Positions 48,032 to 56,942 are shown, numbered from the stretch's first letter. The stretch is 64,000 bases of DNA from Actinomycetospora endophytica (GCF_021026375.1 NZ_JAJNDB010000006.1:372001-436000); one strand, 5' to 3'. Notes: generated by a model not told the origin, from the letters alone. Numbers and translations are program-made.

Positions 48032-49335
48032 TGCCGGCGGCCCCGGCCGACGACCCCCGACCCGCCCGGGCCGCCGCCCGCGCCGGGGTGCTGGCGTTCT
48101 TCGTCGACCAGTTCGACATCTACCTGCCGGTGCTGGTGCTCGCGCCCGTGACGGCGTACTTCCAGCCGCACGGACTCTCCGCCGGCACGGCGGGGGTGCT
48201 CGCGGCGGCGGTGTTCGCCTCGACGCTGATCACCCGGCCGCTGGGGGCCGCGGTGTTCGGGATGCTCGCCGACACGACCGGCCGGAAACGGGCGACGCTG
48301 ATCGCGATCGCCGGGTCGGGCGTGGTCACGCTGCTCATCGCGGCGATCCCGGGAGCGTCGTCGATCGGGATCTGGTCGGTCGTCGCGCTGATCGGACTGC
48401 GCGCCGTCAACGGCGTGTTCCTCGGCGGGGAGTACACCGCGGCCATCCCGCTCGCCCTGGAGTGGAGCCCACCCCGACGACGGGGGCTGCTCGCCGGGAC
48501 GATGCTCGCCGCCTCGCCCGCGGCCTACGCCGTGCTCGCCGCGCTGACCCTCGTGCTGCTGCGGACCCTGCCGTCGGCCGAGGCCTACACGCAGTGGGGG
48601 TGGCGCGTCCCGTTCCTGATCGGCGGGCTCCTGACGATCCCGATCTTCCTGCACTTCCGGCGGACCGTGGCGGAGTCGCCGACCCCGCGCACCCGGACGG
48701 GCTCCCGGTCGACGCTGGTCGCGCTCGTCGCCGGGCCACAGCGCGGCCTGCTGCTCGGGGCGTTCGTGCTGATGACCGGAGTGTGGCTGGCCAACAACAT
48801 GACCAGCGCCGTCCTGCCCGGGCTGCTCCGCGAGCACGTCGGGCTCTCCGCCACCGGCGCGTCGGTGACGATGATGATCGAGTCGTTGGCGCTCGTCGTC
48901 GCGTTCCCGCTGTTCGGCGCGCTCTCGCAGCGGACCGGGCGCCGACGCTTCTACCTCGGCTACGCGCCGGGCATCGCGATCCTGGGCGGCGCGGCGTACA
49001 CGGCCGTCATGACGGTCACCGACAGCGGGCTCGGCGTGACGATCCTGCTCACCGTGCTCGTCGGGCTCACGACCGTCGGCACGTTCGGCCCGGTCGCGGC
49101 GTACCTGACCGAGCTCTTCCCCGCTCCGGTGCGGGCGACGGGCTTCGGCGTCGGCTACAGCCTCGCCCTGGTGATCCCGGCGTTCTACGCGTTCTACCTC
49201 GCCGGGCTCGGCACCGTCGTGCCGTCGTTCCTCGCGCCGGTCGGGCTGCTCGTCGTCGCCGGGGTGCTCGTGGCCGTCGGGGCGGCCGTCGGACCGGAGA
49301 CCCGTGACGTCGACATGACCCACGGCGCCGGCTGA
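48031..49335 (+). CDS. MFS transporter (metabolite:H+ symporter-like)
   Basis: 434 residues; ATG 48031 overlaps the upstream stop by one base. Twelve transmembrane segments. GMLADTTGRKRATL is the loop 2-3 MFS motif (G-x3-D-x2-G-R-x). LIGLRAVNGVFLGGEYTAAIPLALEWSPPRRRGL and ALSQRTGRRRF fit the MHS group. Substrate unknown. Operon with the LAL regulator. Confidence 0.9.
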   Translation: MPAAPADDPRPARAAARAGVLAFFVDQFDIYLPVLVLAPVTAYFQPHGLSAGTAGVLAAAVFASTLITRPLGAAVFGMLADTTGRKRATLIAIAGSGVVTLLIAAIPGASSIGIWSVVALIGLRAVNGVFLGGEYTAAIPLALEWSPPRRRGLLAGTMLAASPAAYAVLAALTLVLLRTLPSAEAYTQWGWRVPFLIGGLLTIPIFLHFRRTVAESPTPRTRTGSRSTLVALVAGPQRGLLLGAFVLMTGVWLANNMTSAVLPGLLREHVGLSATGASVTMMIESLALVVAFPLFGALSQRTGRRRFYLGYAPGIAILGGAAYTAVMTVTDSGLGVTILLTVLVGLTTVGTFGPVAAYLTELFPAPVRATGFGVGYSLALVIPAFYAFYLAGLGTVVPSFLAPVGLLVVAGVLVAVGAAVGPETRDVDMTHGAG

Positions 49336-49374
49336 CCACCCGGACGGCCCACCGCCCGATCTACGGAGCGTCAG

Positions 49375-49398
49375 CATCCGCGAGGTGGCGGATGTTTC
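49375..49398 (+). promoter_or_regulatory. CATCCGC-N6-GCGGATG palindrome with GTGGCGGATGTTTC motif
   Basis: Perfect 7-bp arms overlap a sequence (GTGGCGGATGTTTC, 49385-49398) that recurs before the genes at 54414 and 56942. It is 60 bp before the DUF6790 gene. Confidence 0.4.
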
Positions 49399-49457
49399 GC
49401 CCCCGGCGCCGAGCGATCGTCGTGGTGTCCCTCTCCCGAGGCCCCCGGAGGCCCCAC

Positions 49458-50033
49458 ATGATCGCCAAGACCATCGAGTTCCTGCTGGTCAACTTCACCC
49501 TCACCTTGTTCGTGGTCGGCCTGATCGCGTCCGGGGTCCGGATCGCCCGGAACCGGCACGAGCGGCCGCCGGGCCTGGTGTCGGGAGCGCTGCTCGACTG
49601 GTTCCTGTTCTTCAGCATCGGGGTCGCCTACACCTGGAACTTCGTCGTCCACAGCGTGTTCGGCGACTTCTCCGCGAAGGTCATCGGCTGGCCGCAGAGC
49701 CCGTTCCAGCTCGAGGTCGCGTTCGCCAGCCTGGGCTTCGCGCTCATCGGCTTCCTGGCCTTCTCGCGGCGCGCCGATCTGCGCGTGAAGCTCGCGGCCG
49801 TGCTGGGCGTGACGGCATTCCTGTGGGGCGCCGCGGGCGGGCACGTCTACCAGCTGCTGGCGCACGGCAACCACGCCGCGGGCAACTCCGGGGTCATCCT
49901 CTGGACCGACATCCTGCTCCCGGTCTTCGGTCTGGCCGCGGTCTACGCCCACCACCGTGCCCTGGCGCGCCGGGCCGAGGGCGAGCGGAGCACGCCGGTC
50001 GTGGCCGAGCCGCGCGCGACGATCCCGGGCTGA
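49458..50033 (+). CDS. DUF6790-family membrane protein
   Basis: 191 residues from ATG 49458 (GGAGG just before). Five transmembrane helices with LVNFTLTLFVVGLIA, FFSIGVAYTWNFVVHSVFGDFSAKVIGWPQSPFQLEVAFASLGFALIGFLAF and LWGAAGGHVYQLLAHGNHAAGNSGVILWTDILLP, several His/Tyr residues conserved in DUF6790. No known function. Upstream there is a CATCCGC/GCGGATG palindrome. Confidence 0.78.
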   Translation: MIAKTIEFLLVNFTLTLFVVGLIASGVRIARNRHERPPGLVSGALLDWFLFFSIGVAYTWNFVVHSVFGDFSAKVIGWPQSPFQLEVAFASLGFALIGFLAFSRRADLRVKLAAVLGVTAFLWGAAGGHVYQLLAHGNHAAGNSGVILWTDILLPVFGLAAVYAHHRALARRAEGERSTPVVAEPRATIPG

Positions 50034-50062
50034 GCGCAGCCGACCCCCGCCGAGGGCTTGCC

Positions 50063-50076
50063 GTGATCTAGGTCAC
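50063..50076. promoter_or_regulatory. CRP-like site GTGA-N6-TCAC
   Basis: GTGATCTAGGTCAC, 59-72 bp before the EF-G paralogue's start. The TCTAGG core is itself almost a palindrome. Confidence 0.5.
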
Positions 50077-50134
50077 TGTCTAGAACTGGGCACGACGGCG
50101 CGGCCTCAGGACTTCGTGCCGGTGAGGCGACGAG

Positions 50135-52270
50135 GTGATCGTCATGAGTGGTCGGACGGCGGGCGAGACGGCCCGGAGAGCACGCGGCCCGCGGGCGGGG
50201 ACCGATCTGGCACCCGACGATCCGGGCGGCCTCCGCTCGGTCGCGGTGGTCGGGCCGATGTCGGCAGGCAAGACGACGCTCGTCGAGGAGCTGCTCGCCC
50301 GGTCCGGGGCGATCTCCCGCGCGGGCACGGTGGCGGCGGGGACCACCGTCACCGACCACGACGTCGACGCGCGGCGCCAGCAGCACTCGGTGTCGGTGGC
50401 CGTCGCCTCGCTCCCCCACCGCGGGATCAAGGTCAACCTCGTCGACACCCCCGGCTGCCCGGACTTCCTGGCCGAGGTCCGGGCGGGGCTGCGGGCCGCG
50501 GACGCCGTGCTGTTCGTCGTCGGCACGGCGGACGCCGCCGAGGGGGCCGCCGCGCCGACGTCCGGGCTGCTCGCCGAGTGCCGCCGCGCGGGCCTCCCCG
50601 CGGTGCTGGTCCTCAGCCGCCTCGACCACGCCCGCGCCGACGAGACGGCCGCGCTCGCGGCGTGCCGGGAGGCGGTCACCGCGGCCGAGGCCGGCGAGGT
50701 GCTGGTGCCGGTGACCCGGACCGAGCGCGCGAGCGACGGCACGCTGTCGGTGCACCCGCTGCTCGGCGCCGACGACCCGGACCCGACGGCCGACGACCCG
50801 GACGAGGCCCGGCGCAGCCTCGTCGAGACCCTCATCGAGCAGAGCGAGGACGAGGCGCTGCTCGAGCGCTGGATCGGCGGCGAGCCGGTCCCGATGGCGG
50901 CGCTGCGCGAGGTGCTCGCCGCGGCCGTGGCCGGGCGGACCGTCGTCCCGGTGGCCGGGGTGTGCGCCCCCGCCGGCGCCGGGCTCGACGCGCTGCTCGA
51001 CCTGGTGGTCGACGCCGTCCCGCCCGCGACCGCCCACCAGCCGCTGGCCGCCCACGCTCCCGACGGCGCCCGGCATGAGCCGGTCACCCCCGACCCGCAG
51101 GGACCCGTCGTCGCCGAGGTCGTCCACACCGGCACCGACAGCCAGGGCAGCCGGGTGTCGCTGGTCCGCGTGTTCTCCGGGTGCCTGACCCCGGACACCG
51201 CGCTGACCGTCTGCGGCGACCCGCTCCGGATCCCGTCACCGCGCGACGGCGGTGACCCGACCGGCAACGCACCGCTGCGGGTGTCCCGGATCCATGCGCC
51301 GCTCGGGGCCACCATGCGGGAGGTGCCGTGGTGCGTCGCGGGCGACCTCTGCGCCCTGACCCGGCTCGGCGCCGGGACCACCGGGGACACGCTCTGCGAG
51401 GTCGAGGACCCGATCGGGATCGACGGCTGGGAACTGCCCGAGCCGCTCCTGCCGGTGGCGCTGATCGCCGACCGCAGCGCCCAGGACGCCGTCGCCCGCG
51501 GGCTCGCGCGCCTGGCCGCCAGCGAGACCACGCTGCGCGTCGAGCGCAACGAGGACACCCACCAGATCGTGCTGTGGTGCACGGGCGAGGCGCACGCCGA
51601 CGTCGTGCTCGCGCGACTGCGCGCCGCGGGCGCGACGTTCGAGGTCACCGAGGTGGCGGTCCCCGAGCGCGAGACCGTGCTCGGGTCGGCGGTGGGTCTG
51701 GGCCGGCACGTCAAGCAGTCCGGCGGGCACGGGCAGTTCGCCGTCTGCCGGATCGAGATCGAACCGCTGCCGCGGGGGTCGGGCGTCGAGTTCGTCGACC
51801 GCATCGTCGGCGGAGCGATCCCACGCGCCTACATCCCCGGCGTGGAGAAGGGCGTCCGGGCGCAGTTGGAGCACGGCGTGACGCCGGGCCGCCCGGTCGT
51901 CGACGTCCGGGTGACCCTGGTCGACGGGAAGGCCCACAGCGTCGACTCGTCCGACCAGGCGTTCCAGACCGCCGGGTCGCTGGCCGTCCGGGAGGCCGTC
52001 GCGGCGGCGGGCACCGTCGTCATGGAACGGCTCTACGAGGTCGAGGTCGCCGTCGACGACGGGCTGCTCGGTGCGGTCCTCGGGGACCTCGCGGCCCGGC
52101 ACGGGCGGGTGGTCGGCACCGAGCCGGACGGGACCGGGCGGACCGGGGTGCGCGCCGAGGTGCCGGAGACCGCGCTGCTGCGCTACGCCGTGGATCTGCG
52201 TGCTCTGACGGCCGGGACGGCGACGTTCACCCGCCGGTTCAGCCGCTACGAACCGGCGGTGAGCACCTGA
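50135..52270 (+). CDS. EF-G-like translation-factor GTPase (FusA2-type paralogue)
   Basis: 711 residues, about EF-G length; GTG 50135 or ATG 50144. The G-domain has G1 VGPMSAGKTT (K46-T47), G3 VDTPGCPDF and domains II-V in normal order, with RNEDTHQIVLWCTGEAHADVVLARL in domain III and HVKQSGGHGQFAVCRIEIEPLP in IV. The G4 motif NKxD is SRLD, and G1 lacks the usual GHVDHGK form. This degenerate EF-G-like subfamily is widespread in actinobacteria and may be a stress-time ribosome factor, not the main translocase. CRP-like site upstream. Confidence 0.88.
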   Translation: MIVMSGRTAGETARRARGPRAGTDLAPDDPGGLRSVAVVGPMSAGKTTLVEELLARSGAISRAGTVAAGTTVTDHDVDARRQQHSVSVAVASLPHRGIKVNLVDTPGCPDFLAEVRAGLRAADAVLFVVGTADAAEGAAAPTSGLLAECRRAGLPAVLVLSRLDHARADETAALAACREAVTAAEAGEVLVPVTRTERASDGTLSVHPLLGADDPDPTADDPDEARRSLVETLIEQSEDEALLERWIGGEPVPMAALREVLAAAVAGRTVVPVAGVCAPAGAGLDALLDLVVDAVPPATAHQPLAAHAPDGARHEPVTPDPQGPVVAEVVHTGTDSQGSRVSLVRVFSGCLTPDTALTVCGDPLRIPSPRDGGDPTGNAPLRVSRIHAPLGATMREVPWCVAGDLCALTRLGAGTTGDTLCEVEDPIGIDGWELPEPLLPVALIADRSAQDAVARGLARLAASETTLRVERNEDTHQIVLWCTGEAHADVVLARLRAAGATFEVTEVAVPERETVLGSAVGLGRHVKQSGGHGQFAVCRIEIEPLPRGSGVEFVDRIVGGAIPRAYIPGVEKGVRAQLEHGVTPGRPVVDVRVTLVDGKAHSVDSSDQAFQTAGSLAVREAVAAAGTVVMERLYEVEVAVDDGLLGAVLGDLAARHGRVVGTEPDGTGRTGVRAEVPETALLRYAVDLRALTAGTATFTRRFSRYEPAVST

Positions 52271-52279
52271 CCCTCGTTC

Positions 52280-52332
52280 TGAGCGAAGGGCACCTTCGGT
52301 CGATCTAGTCGCTCGAAGGTGCCCTTCACTCA
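52280..52332. terminator. REP-like hairpin 1
   Basis: Arms TGAGCGAAGGGCACCTTCG (52280-52298) and CGAAGGTGCCCTTCACTCA (52314-52332), one mismatch in 19. Between convergent genes, so likely also a terminator; sequence family shared with the neighbour at 52355-52408. Confidence 0.75.
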
Positions 52333-52354
52333 GTGCACTGCAGGGGTCGGCGTT

Positions 52355-52408
52355 CCGGCGAAGGGCGCCCCTGGCCGATCTATTCGACCGAAGGGGCCCT
52401 TCGCTCGG
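52355..52408. terminator. REP-like hairpin 2
   Basis: CGGCGAAGGGCGCCCCT (52356-52372) pairs imperfectly with AAGGGGCCCTTCGCTCG (52391-52407). The loop GATCTAT resembles the GATCTAG of hairpin 1, so the two are probably copies of one element. Confidence 0.65.
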
Positions 52409-52417
52409 AACGAAGCC

Positions 52418-52969
52418 TCAGAGCACGCTGCCGAGCAGCCCGGCGTTCCCGCCGGAGCCGCCGACACCGGTGCCGCCGATGCCGCCGGAGGCGTCGGCGT
52501 CACCACCGTGCGACGACACCTTGCTCGGCGCCGAGTGGCCCAGCAGCCCGAGGTTGCTGCCGGACAGGACGTTCACGCCGCCCTGCCCGCCGAGGGCCGT
52601 GCCGCCGTTGCCACCGTTGCCACCGCCGTTGCCGCCGGAACCGGCGTTCCCGCCGGTGAGGCCGGCGACCGTCGTCGTCACGTCGGAGACCGGCGACTTG
52701 CCGTGGCCCTTGTCGCCCTTGCCGTCCTTGTCCTTCTTGCCGTCCTGGTCGTGGTGACCGGAGCTGGCCGAGGAGACGGAGTCCTGGCCGTGGTCGCCGG
52801 AGGAGGGAGCCTCCCCGGCCATCGCGGACCCGGCCGCGGCGATCAGCCCGACTCCGGCGATGCCGGCGACGGCGACGGCCCGGCCGCCACGGCCGACCCG
52901 GCGGTCACCGGTCGGCTGCGAGTCCGCCTGGGACTCGAGACCGTGGACGGTGCTCGTGTGCTTACCCAT
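52418..52969 (-). CDS. Glycine-rich secreted protein
   Basis: 183 residues; GGGGGAAAG precedes the ATG. A twin-basic start and hydrophobic segment ending AAAGSAMAGEA (about 32-53) form a Sec-type signal peptide with an AMA cleavage site. The exported chain has a charged KKDKDGKGDK tract and then glycine/asparagine-rich repeats (GGNGGGNGGNGGTALGGQGG). No enzyme domain. Likely a surface or matrix protein; comparable Gly-rich proteins are common in actinobacterial envelopes. Confidence 0.72.
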   Translation of the reverse strand: MGKHTSTVHGLESQADSQPTGDRRVGRGGRAVAVAGIAGVGLIAAAGSAMAGEAPSSGDHGQDSVSSASSGHHDQDGKKDKDGKGDKGHGKSPVSDVTTTVAGLTGGNAGSGGNGGGNGGNGGTALGGQGGVNVLSGSNLGLLGHSAPSKVSSHGGDADASGGIGGTGVGGSGGNAGLLGSVL

Positions 52970-53124
52970 GATCTTTCCCCCTAGGGAGCGTCCGGAACGG
53001 CACGTCCTGTGCGCCGAACGCGGCGGGTGTTCCCCTGGATGCGGCGATCCGTAACCTCATCGAGATCGATCCGTGTTCGGAGCGCAATATTCGGTCGGAA
53101 GATCCCTGCTCATCCGGGGGTCCG

Positions 53125-54414
53125 TCACCGCTCGGTGTGACCGATCTGCTCGTCCAGCCAGTCGAGCATGCGTTGCTCGGTGAGCTCCCGGGCCAACGGC
53201 TGGCAGTGGTGGCTCGCGCCCTCGGCCTGGCTGAAGCGCTGCAGCGTCGCGCCCGGGACGAGGGAGGCGAGCTCGGCGGCCTGCCCGCCGAAGAACTGGT
53301 CGCCGTCGGCGTCGATCACGTAGAGCGGGGTGGTGATCTGCCCGGCGACGTCGGTGACGTCGTACTTCGTCACCTCGTCGAGCACGGCCGAGTAGCCGGA
53401 GAGCCCGTAGGGGCGGGTACGGAACTTCCACCCGGTGCGGACGGCCTTCGTCCCCGGCAGGTGCATGAGCATCGACATCTCCTTGTCGAAGTGCTCCTTC
53501 TCGCCGCGCCGGTACGCCTCCAGCGGTCGGTGCGGCATGTTCTCGGTCCACGTGCGGGAGACGTCGACGACGCCGCCGTCGACGATCGCGGCGGCGAACC
53601 GGTGCTCGAACGCGAGCGCCCGGGGCACCCAGTAGCCCGCCTGGCTGACGCCGTAGACGGTGAGCGTGGCGGGGTCGACGTCCGGGAGCGCCAGCACGGT
53701 GTCCACGACCGGGGTGAGGACCTTCTCCCAGTCGTACCGGAACGGGATGCCGCGCTCGAAGAGCATCGACTGCTGCCCCGGCCCCTCGTAGAGCACGACG
53801 GCGTACCCGCGCTCGAGCGCCCCCTCCGCCCCCTCGCTCCAGACCCCGGTGATCGGTTCGTCGCTGCCGAGGGTCATCACCAGCGTCGGCCGCGTCGCGC
53901 CGCTGGTGTCCGGCCGGAGGATCCAGCCCGGCAGGGTGGAGCCCTCGTAGGGGATCTCGAGGCGCTCGACCGGCCAGCGGGTGGTCGCGAGGAACCCCTC
54001 CCACGCGGCGCGGTGGGCCCGGAAGGTGGGCAGCAGCTGCTCGTCGGTGTCCAGGCCGTTGATGGCGTTGACCGCGACCGCGTAGTAGTTCGCGGCCCGC
54101 AGGTAGGCGCGGGAGGCGCTGGAGCGGTGGCCGCGCTGCGCGCAGGTCGCGGCGATCGCGGCCGTCCGCTCCCCCAGCGCCTTCCAGGCCGCGAACCAGC
54201 CCTCGTCGTCCTTGGGCCGGACCGCCGCGATCGTCGCGAGCACCTCGCCGATGTCGGCGCCGCCGCGGGTCGCCTTGCCCAGCAGGGTGCGCACGACGAA
54301 GTCCCAGGCGGGCTGGTCGTAGAAGCCGGCGGTGTAGACCTCGTGGGAGGTCGTGCCCTTGTGGTCGAGCTGGTCCACCGTCAGGGCGGGGTCCGGAGTG
54401 TGCTGCGTGGTCAT
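53125..54414 (-). CDS. Alpha/beta hydrolase (FrsA/DUF1100-like)
   Basis: 429 residues from ATG 54414. Helical N-terminal cap (about 1-140) then an alpha/beta-hydrolase core with nucleophile elbow GVSQAGYW, acid in YVIDADGDQFF and His in EGASHHCQPLARE; all three residues are present. The arrangement is like 2,6-dihydroxypseudooxynicotine hydrolase and FrsA relatives that cleave C-C or ester bonds. Substrate unknown. A motif ATGGCGGATGTCCC lies 29 bp upstream on its strand. Confidence 0.85.
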   Translation of the reverse strand: MTTQHTPDPALTVDQLDHKGTTSHEVYTAGFYDQPAWDFVVRTLLGKATRGGADIGEVLATIAAVRPKDDEGWFAAWKALGERTAAIAATCAQRGHRSSASRAYLRAANYYAVAVNAINGLDTDEQLLPTFRAHRAAWEGFLATTRWPVERLEIPYEGSTLPGWILRPDTSGATRPTLVMTLGSDEPITGVWSEGAEGALERGYAVVLYEGPGQQSMLFERGIPFRYDWEKVLTPVVDTVLALPDVDPATLTVYGVSQAGYWVPRALAFEHRFAAAIVDGGVVDVSRTWTENMPHRPLEAYRRGEKEHFDKEMSMLMHLPGTKAVRTGWKFRTRPYGLSGYSAVLDEVTKYDVTDVAGQITTPLYVIDADGDQFFGGQAAELASLVPGATLQRFSQAEGASHHCQPLARELTEQRMLDWLDEQIGHTER

Positions 54415-54442
54415 ACGACGACGGTGGCCCCGGACGGCGGCC

Positions 54443-54456
54443 GGGACATCCGCCAT
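54443..54456 (-). promoter_or_regulatory. ATGGCGGATGTCCC motif
   Basis: Read on the minus strand, ATGGCGGATGTCCC. Shares RTGGCSGATGTYYC with 49385-49398 and 56971-56984, each upstream of a gene. Possible operator or promoter element. Confidence 0.3.
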
Positions 54457-54470
54457 CTGACGGCCTCCGA

Positions 54471-55889
54471 TCAGCGGGGGCTCGGCGCTCCGGTGTGGCT
54501 GAAGGAGCTGTCGCTCGCGTCGTGCAGGGGCCCGTGCTGCCGGTCGAGGCGGGCCAGCACCCGGCGCAGGTCGGCGAGGAGCTGGTCGGCGAGGCTGTGG
54601 GTGAACCCGTTGCGGATCACGAAGCGCAGGACGGCGAGGTCGGTGCGCTCGGCCGGGAAGGTGTAGGCGGGCACCTGCCAGCCGTGCTCGCGCAGGCCGG
54701 CCGAGACGTCGAAGACCGAGTAGTGGGTGATCGCGGGGTCGAGGGTCGCGGCGAACACCGGGAGCTCGTCGCCGCGGGTCAGCAGCCGGAACGGGCCGAG
54801 CGCTCCGAGCTGAGTGGCCAGCCGGGTGGCGACGTCACGGCAGTGCTGCTGCACGCGGGTGTAGCCGTCCCGGCCCAGCCGCAGGAACTGGTAGTACTGC
54901 GCGGCCACGTGGGCACCCGGGCGCGAGAAGTTCAGGGTGAAGGTCGCGAGCTCGTCACCGAGGTAGTTCACCCGGTAGATCAGGTCCTCGGGCAGCGCCG
55001 CGGTGTCGCGCCAGGCGACCCAGCCGAGACCGGGGTAGACGAGCCCGTACTTGTGGCCCGACGTGTTGATCGACGCGACCCGCGGCAGGCGGAAGTCCCA
55101 GACCAGCTCCTCGTCGAGGAACGGCGCGACCATCGCCCCGGAGGCCCCGTCGACGTGGACCGGCACGTCCGGCCCGCCGCCGGCGGCGAGGTCGTCGAGC
55201 GCGGCGCAGATGTCCGCGACCGGCTCGTAGCTGCCGTCGAAGGTCGACCCGAGGACGGCGACGACGCCGATGGTGTCCTCGTCGACGCGCGCGAGCGCCT
55301 GCTCGGCGTCGAGGTGGAACCGGTCGCCCCGCATCGGCACCACGCGCGGCTCGACCTCGAAGTAGTTGGCGAACTTGTCCCAGCAGACCTGGACGTCCGC
55401 GCCCATGACGATGTTCGGGCGCCGTCCCGACGACGGCCCGACCCGCGCGCTCCAGCGGCGCTTGAACGCGAGCCCGGCGAGCATGCAGGCCTCGCTCGAC
55501 CCAGCGGTGGAGCAGCCCGGAGCGGTCAGCGGATCCGGCGCGTGCCACAGGTCGGCGAGCATCCGGGAGCAGCGCCGCTCGAGCTCGGCGGTCCGCGGGT
55601 ACTCGTCCTTGTCGATCATGTTCTTGTCGGCGGTCTGCGCCATGAGCGCCGCGGCGTGCGGCTCCATCCACGTCGTGACGAAGGTGGCGAGGTTGAGCCG
55701 CGCGTTGCCGTCGAGCATGAGCTCGTCGTGCACCAGCTGGTGCGCGAGCTCCGGGGCGAGCTCGTGCTCGGGGAGCACCGTGGCGGGCATCATCCCGGGC
55801 TCGGCGGTGAAGGTCGGGACGACGGCGGCGTCGAGACCGCTGCCGGGGAAGAGGTGCGACGACGGCGACGCGGGCTGCTCGGGAGGCAT
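54471..55889 (-). CDS. gadB: Glutamate decarboxylase
   Basis: 472 residues, the usual bacterial GAD size. PLP-dependent fold: HVDGASGAMVAPF (D247 contacts the cofactor nitrogen) and SINTSGHK280YGLVYPG (K280 forms the Schiff base), plus LNLATFVTTWMEP and CSTAGSSEACMLAGLAFKRRW. The enzyme converts glutamate to GABA and CO2, consuming a proton, and usually serves acid resistance. No antiporter GadC is adjacent. The ATG has GGGAGG on the opposite strand pattern before it in the leader. A small divergent gene begins 94 bp away. Confidence 0.93.
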   Translation of the reverse strand: MPPEQPASPSSHLFPGSGLDAAVVPTFTAEPGMMPATVLPEHELAPELAHQLVHDELMLDGNARLNLATFVTTWMEPHAAALMAQTADKNMIDKDEYPRTAELERRCSRMLADLWHAPDPLTAPGCSTAGSSEACMLAGLAFKRRWSARVGPSSGRRPNIVMGADVQVCWDKFANYFEVEPRVVPMRGDRFHLDAEQALARVDEDTIGVVAVLGSTFDGSYEPVADICAALDDLAAGGGPDVPVHVDGASGAMVAPFLDEELVWDFRLPRVASINTSGHKYGLVYPGLGWVAWRDTAALPEDLIYRVNYLGDELATFTLNFSRPGAHVAAQYYQFLRLGRDGYTRVQQHCRDVATRLATQLGALGPFRLLTRGDELPVFAATLDPAITHYSVFDVSAGLREHGWQVPAYTFPAERTDLAVLRFVIRNGFTHSLADQLLADLRRVLARLDRQHGPLHDASDSSFSHTGAPSPR

Positions 55890-55982
55890 ACCGGCATCGT
55901 CGTGCACTCCTGGCCCGACCGGGCAGACTCGGCACCGCAGATCCCGACCACCGACGTACAGCAGCGTCAGCAGAGGAGCGAG

Positions 55983-56297
55983 ATGTACCTGGCGATCGCC
56001 GACGACGGCGTCACCCTCCACCAGCCCGAGGTCGTCACCGACCTCTACGCCTCCTACCACCAGCGGCTCACGGCGAACCGGCTCGCCGCGGTCCTGGCCG
56101 AGCACGACGCGGGCGAGCTGCTCGAGGGCGCCTCCCACCTGATGATCCCGGTCGCGACGCTGCGCCGGCTCGCCGAAGGCCGGGTCCCCGAGGGCTGGGA
56201 CGCCGACTTCGACGGCATGATCGACTACGCCCGCGAGAAGGGCTGGCTCAGCGACGACGGCGAGTCGGTGCGTGCCCACCTCGAGCGGGAGCGGTGA
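55983..56297 (+). CDS. Small hypothetical protein divergent from glutamate decarboxylase
   Basis: 104 residues; GAGGAG lies a few bases before the ATG. MYLAIADDGVTLHQPEVVTDLYASYHQRLTANRLAAVLAEHD has no recognised domain, and the rest (MIPVATLRRLAEGRVPEGWDADFDGMIDYAREKGWL) is helical and acidic. Head-to-head with gadB, so possibly coexpressed. The coding call rests on ribosome site, codon pattern and a compact, non-repetitive protein. Confidence 0.6.
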   Translation: MYLAIADDGVTLHQPEVVTDLYASYHQRLTANRLAAVLAEHDAGELLEGASHLMIPVATLRRLAEGRVPEGWDADFDGMIDYAREKGWLSDDGESVRAHLERER

Positions 56298-56315
56298 CAC
56301 CGGCCCCGCGCGGGG

Positions 56316-56942
56316 TCACCGGGGACTGGACTGCCGCGCGGGGGCCGGGGTCGACGACCCGGCCGCGGCGCTGACGCGCTGCGTGTAGCGCGCGGCCCAC
56401 CAGACCAGCAGCGCCGGGACGACCCAGTTGAAGACCAGGTCGACGGGGCGGTGCAGCAGCCCGGCGCCGGGGTCGGGGACCTCGAACGTGCCGGCGATCG
56501 CGTGGCCGAGCGCCATCACCGCGACGACACCGCCCCACGCCGCGCTGATGCGCCGATTGACCGCACGGAACTCCGGGGTGTGCCAGTACTGCCGCGGCAC
56601 GCTCTCCCGGGCGTACTGCTCGGTGAACGGCATGATCGGCAGCAGGGCGAAGATGATCAGGGCCAGCACCAGCGCCGCGATCGCGCGCCCGTAGCTCGCG
56701 AGCACCGCGTCCAGGACCGGCGCGGTGAGCGCGACGACGGCGAACGCGAGGAACACCGCGGCGCCGGCCAATTCGAGCAGCTTCGGCGACTCCCCGCGGA
56801 CCACCGACCGGATGACCAGGCCGAGCGCGACGAGGAACGCCAGCACGGCGGCGACCCCGACCGCTCCGGGACCCACGCGCGTGGCCACCAACGAGAACAC
56901 GATCCAGGGCACGAAGCCCACGAGCACCTTCGTCATCGACAT
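56316..56942 (-). CDS. Hypothetical membrane protein (six to seven TM)
   Basis: 208 residues from ATG 56942. Helices at about 4-22, 24-44, 56-75, 83-105, 131-150 and 163-180, with VRQY-like motifs (YARESVPRQYWHTPEFRAVNRRISAAWG) between. No known family is certain; the N-terminal VLVGFVPWIVFSLVATRVG recurs in uncharacterised actinobacterial proteins. The upstream ATGGCCGATGTTTC (56971-56984) may be its promoter element. Confidence 0.65.
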   Translation of the reverse strand: MSMTKVLVGFVPWIVFSLVATRVGPGAVGVAAVLAFLVALGLVIRSVVRGESPKLLELAGAAVFLAFAVVALTAPVLDAVLASYGRAIAALVLALIIFALLPIMPFTEQYARESVPRQYWHTPEFRAVNRRISAAWGGVVAVMALGHAIAGTFEVPDPGAGLLHRPVDLVFNWVVPALLVWWAARYTQRVSAAAGSSTPAPARQSSPR

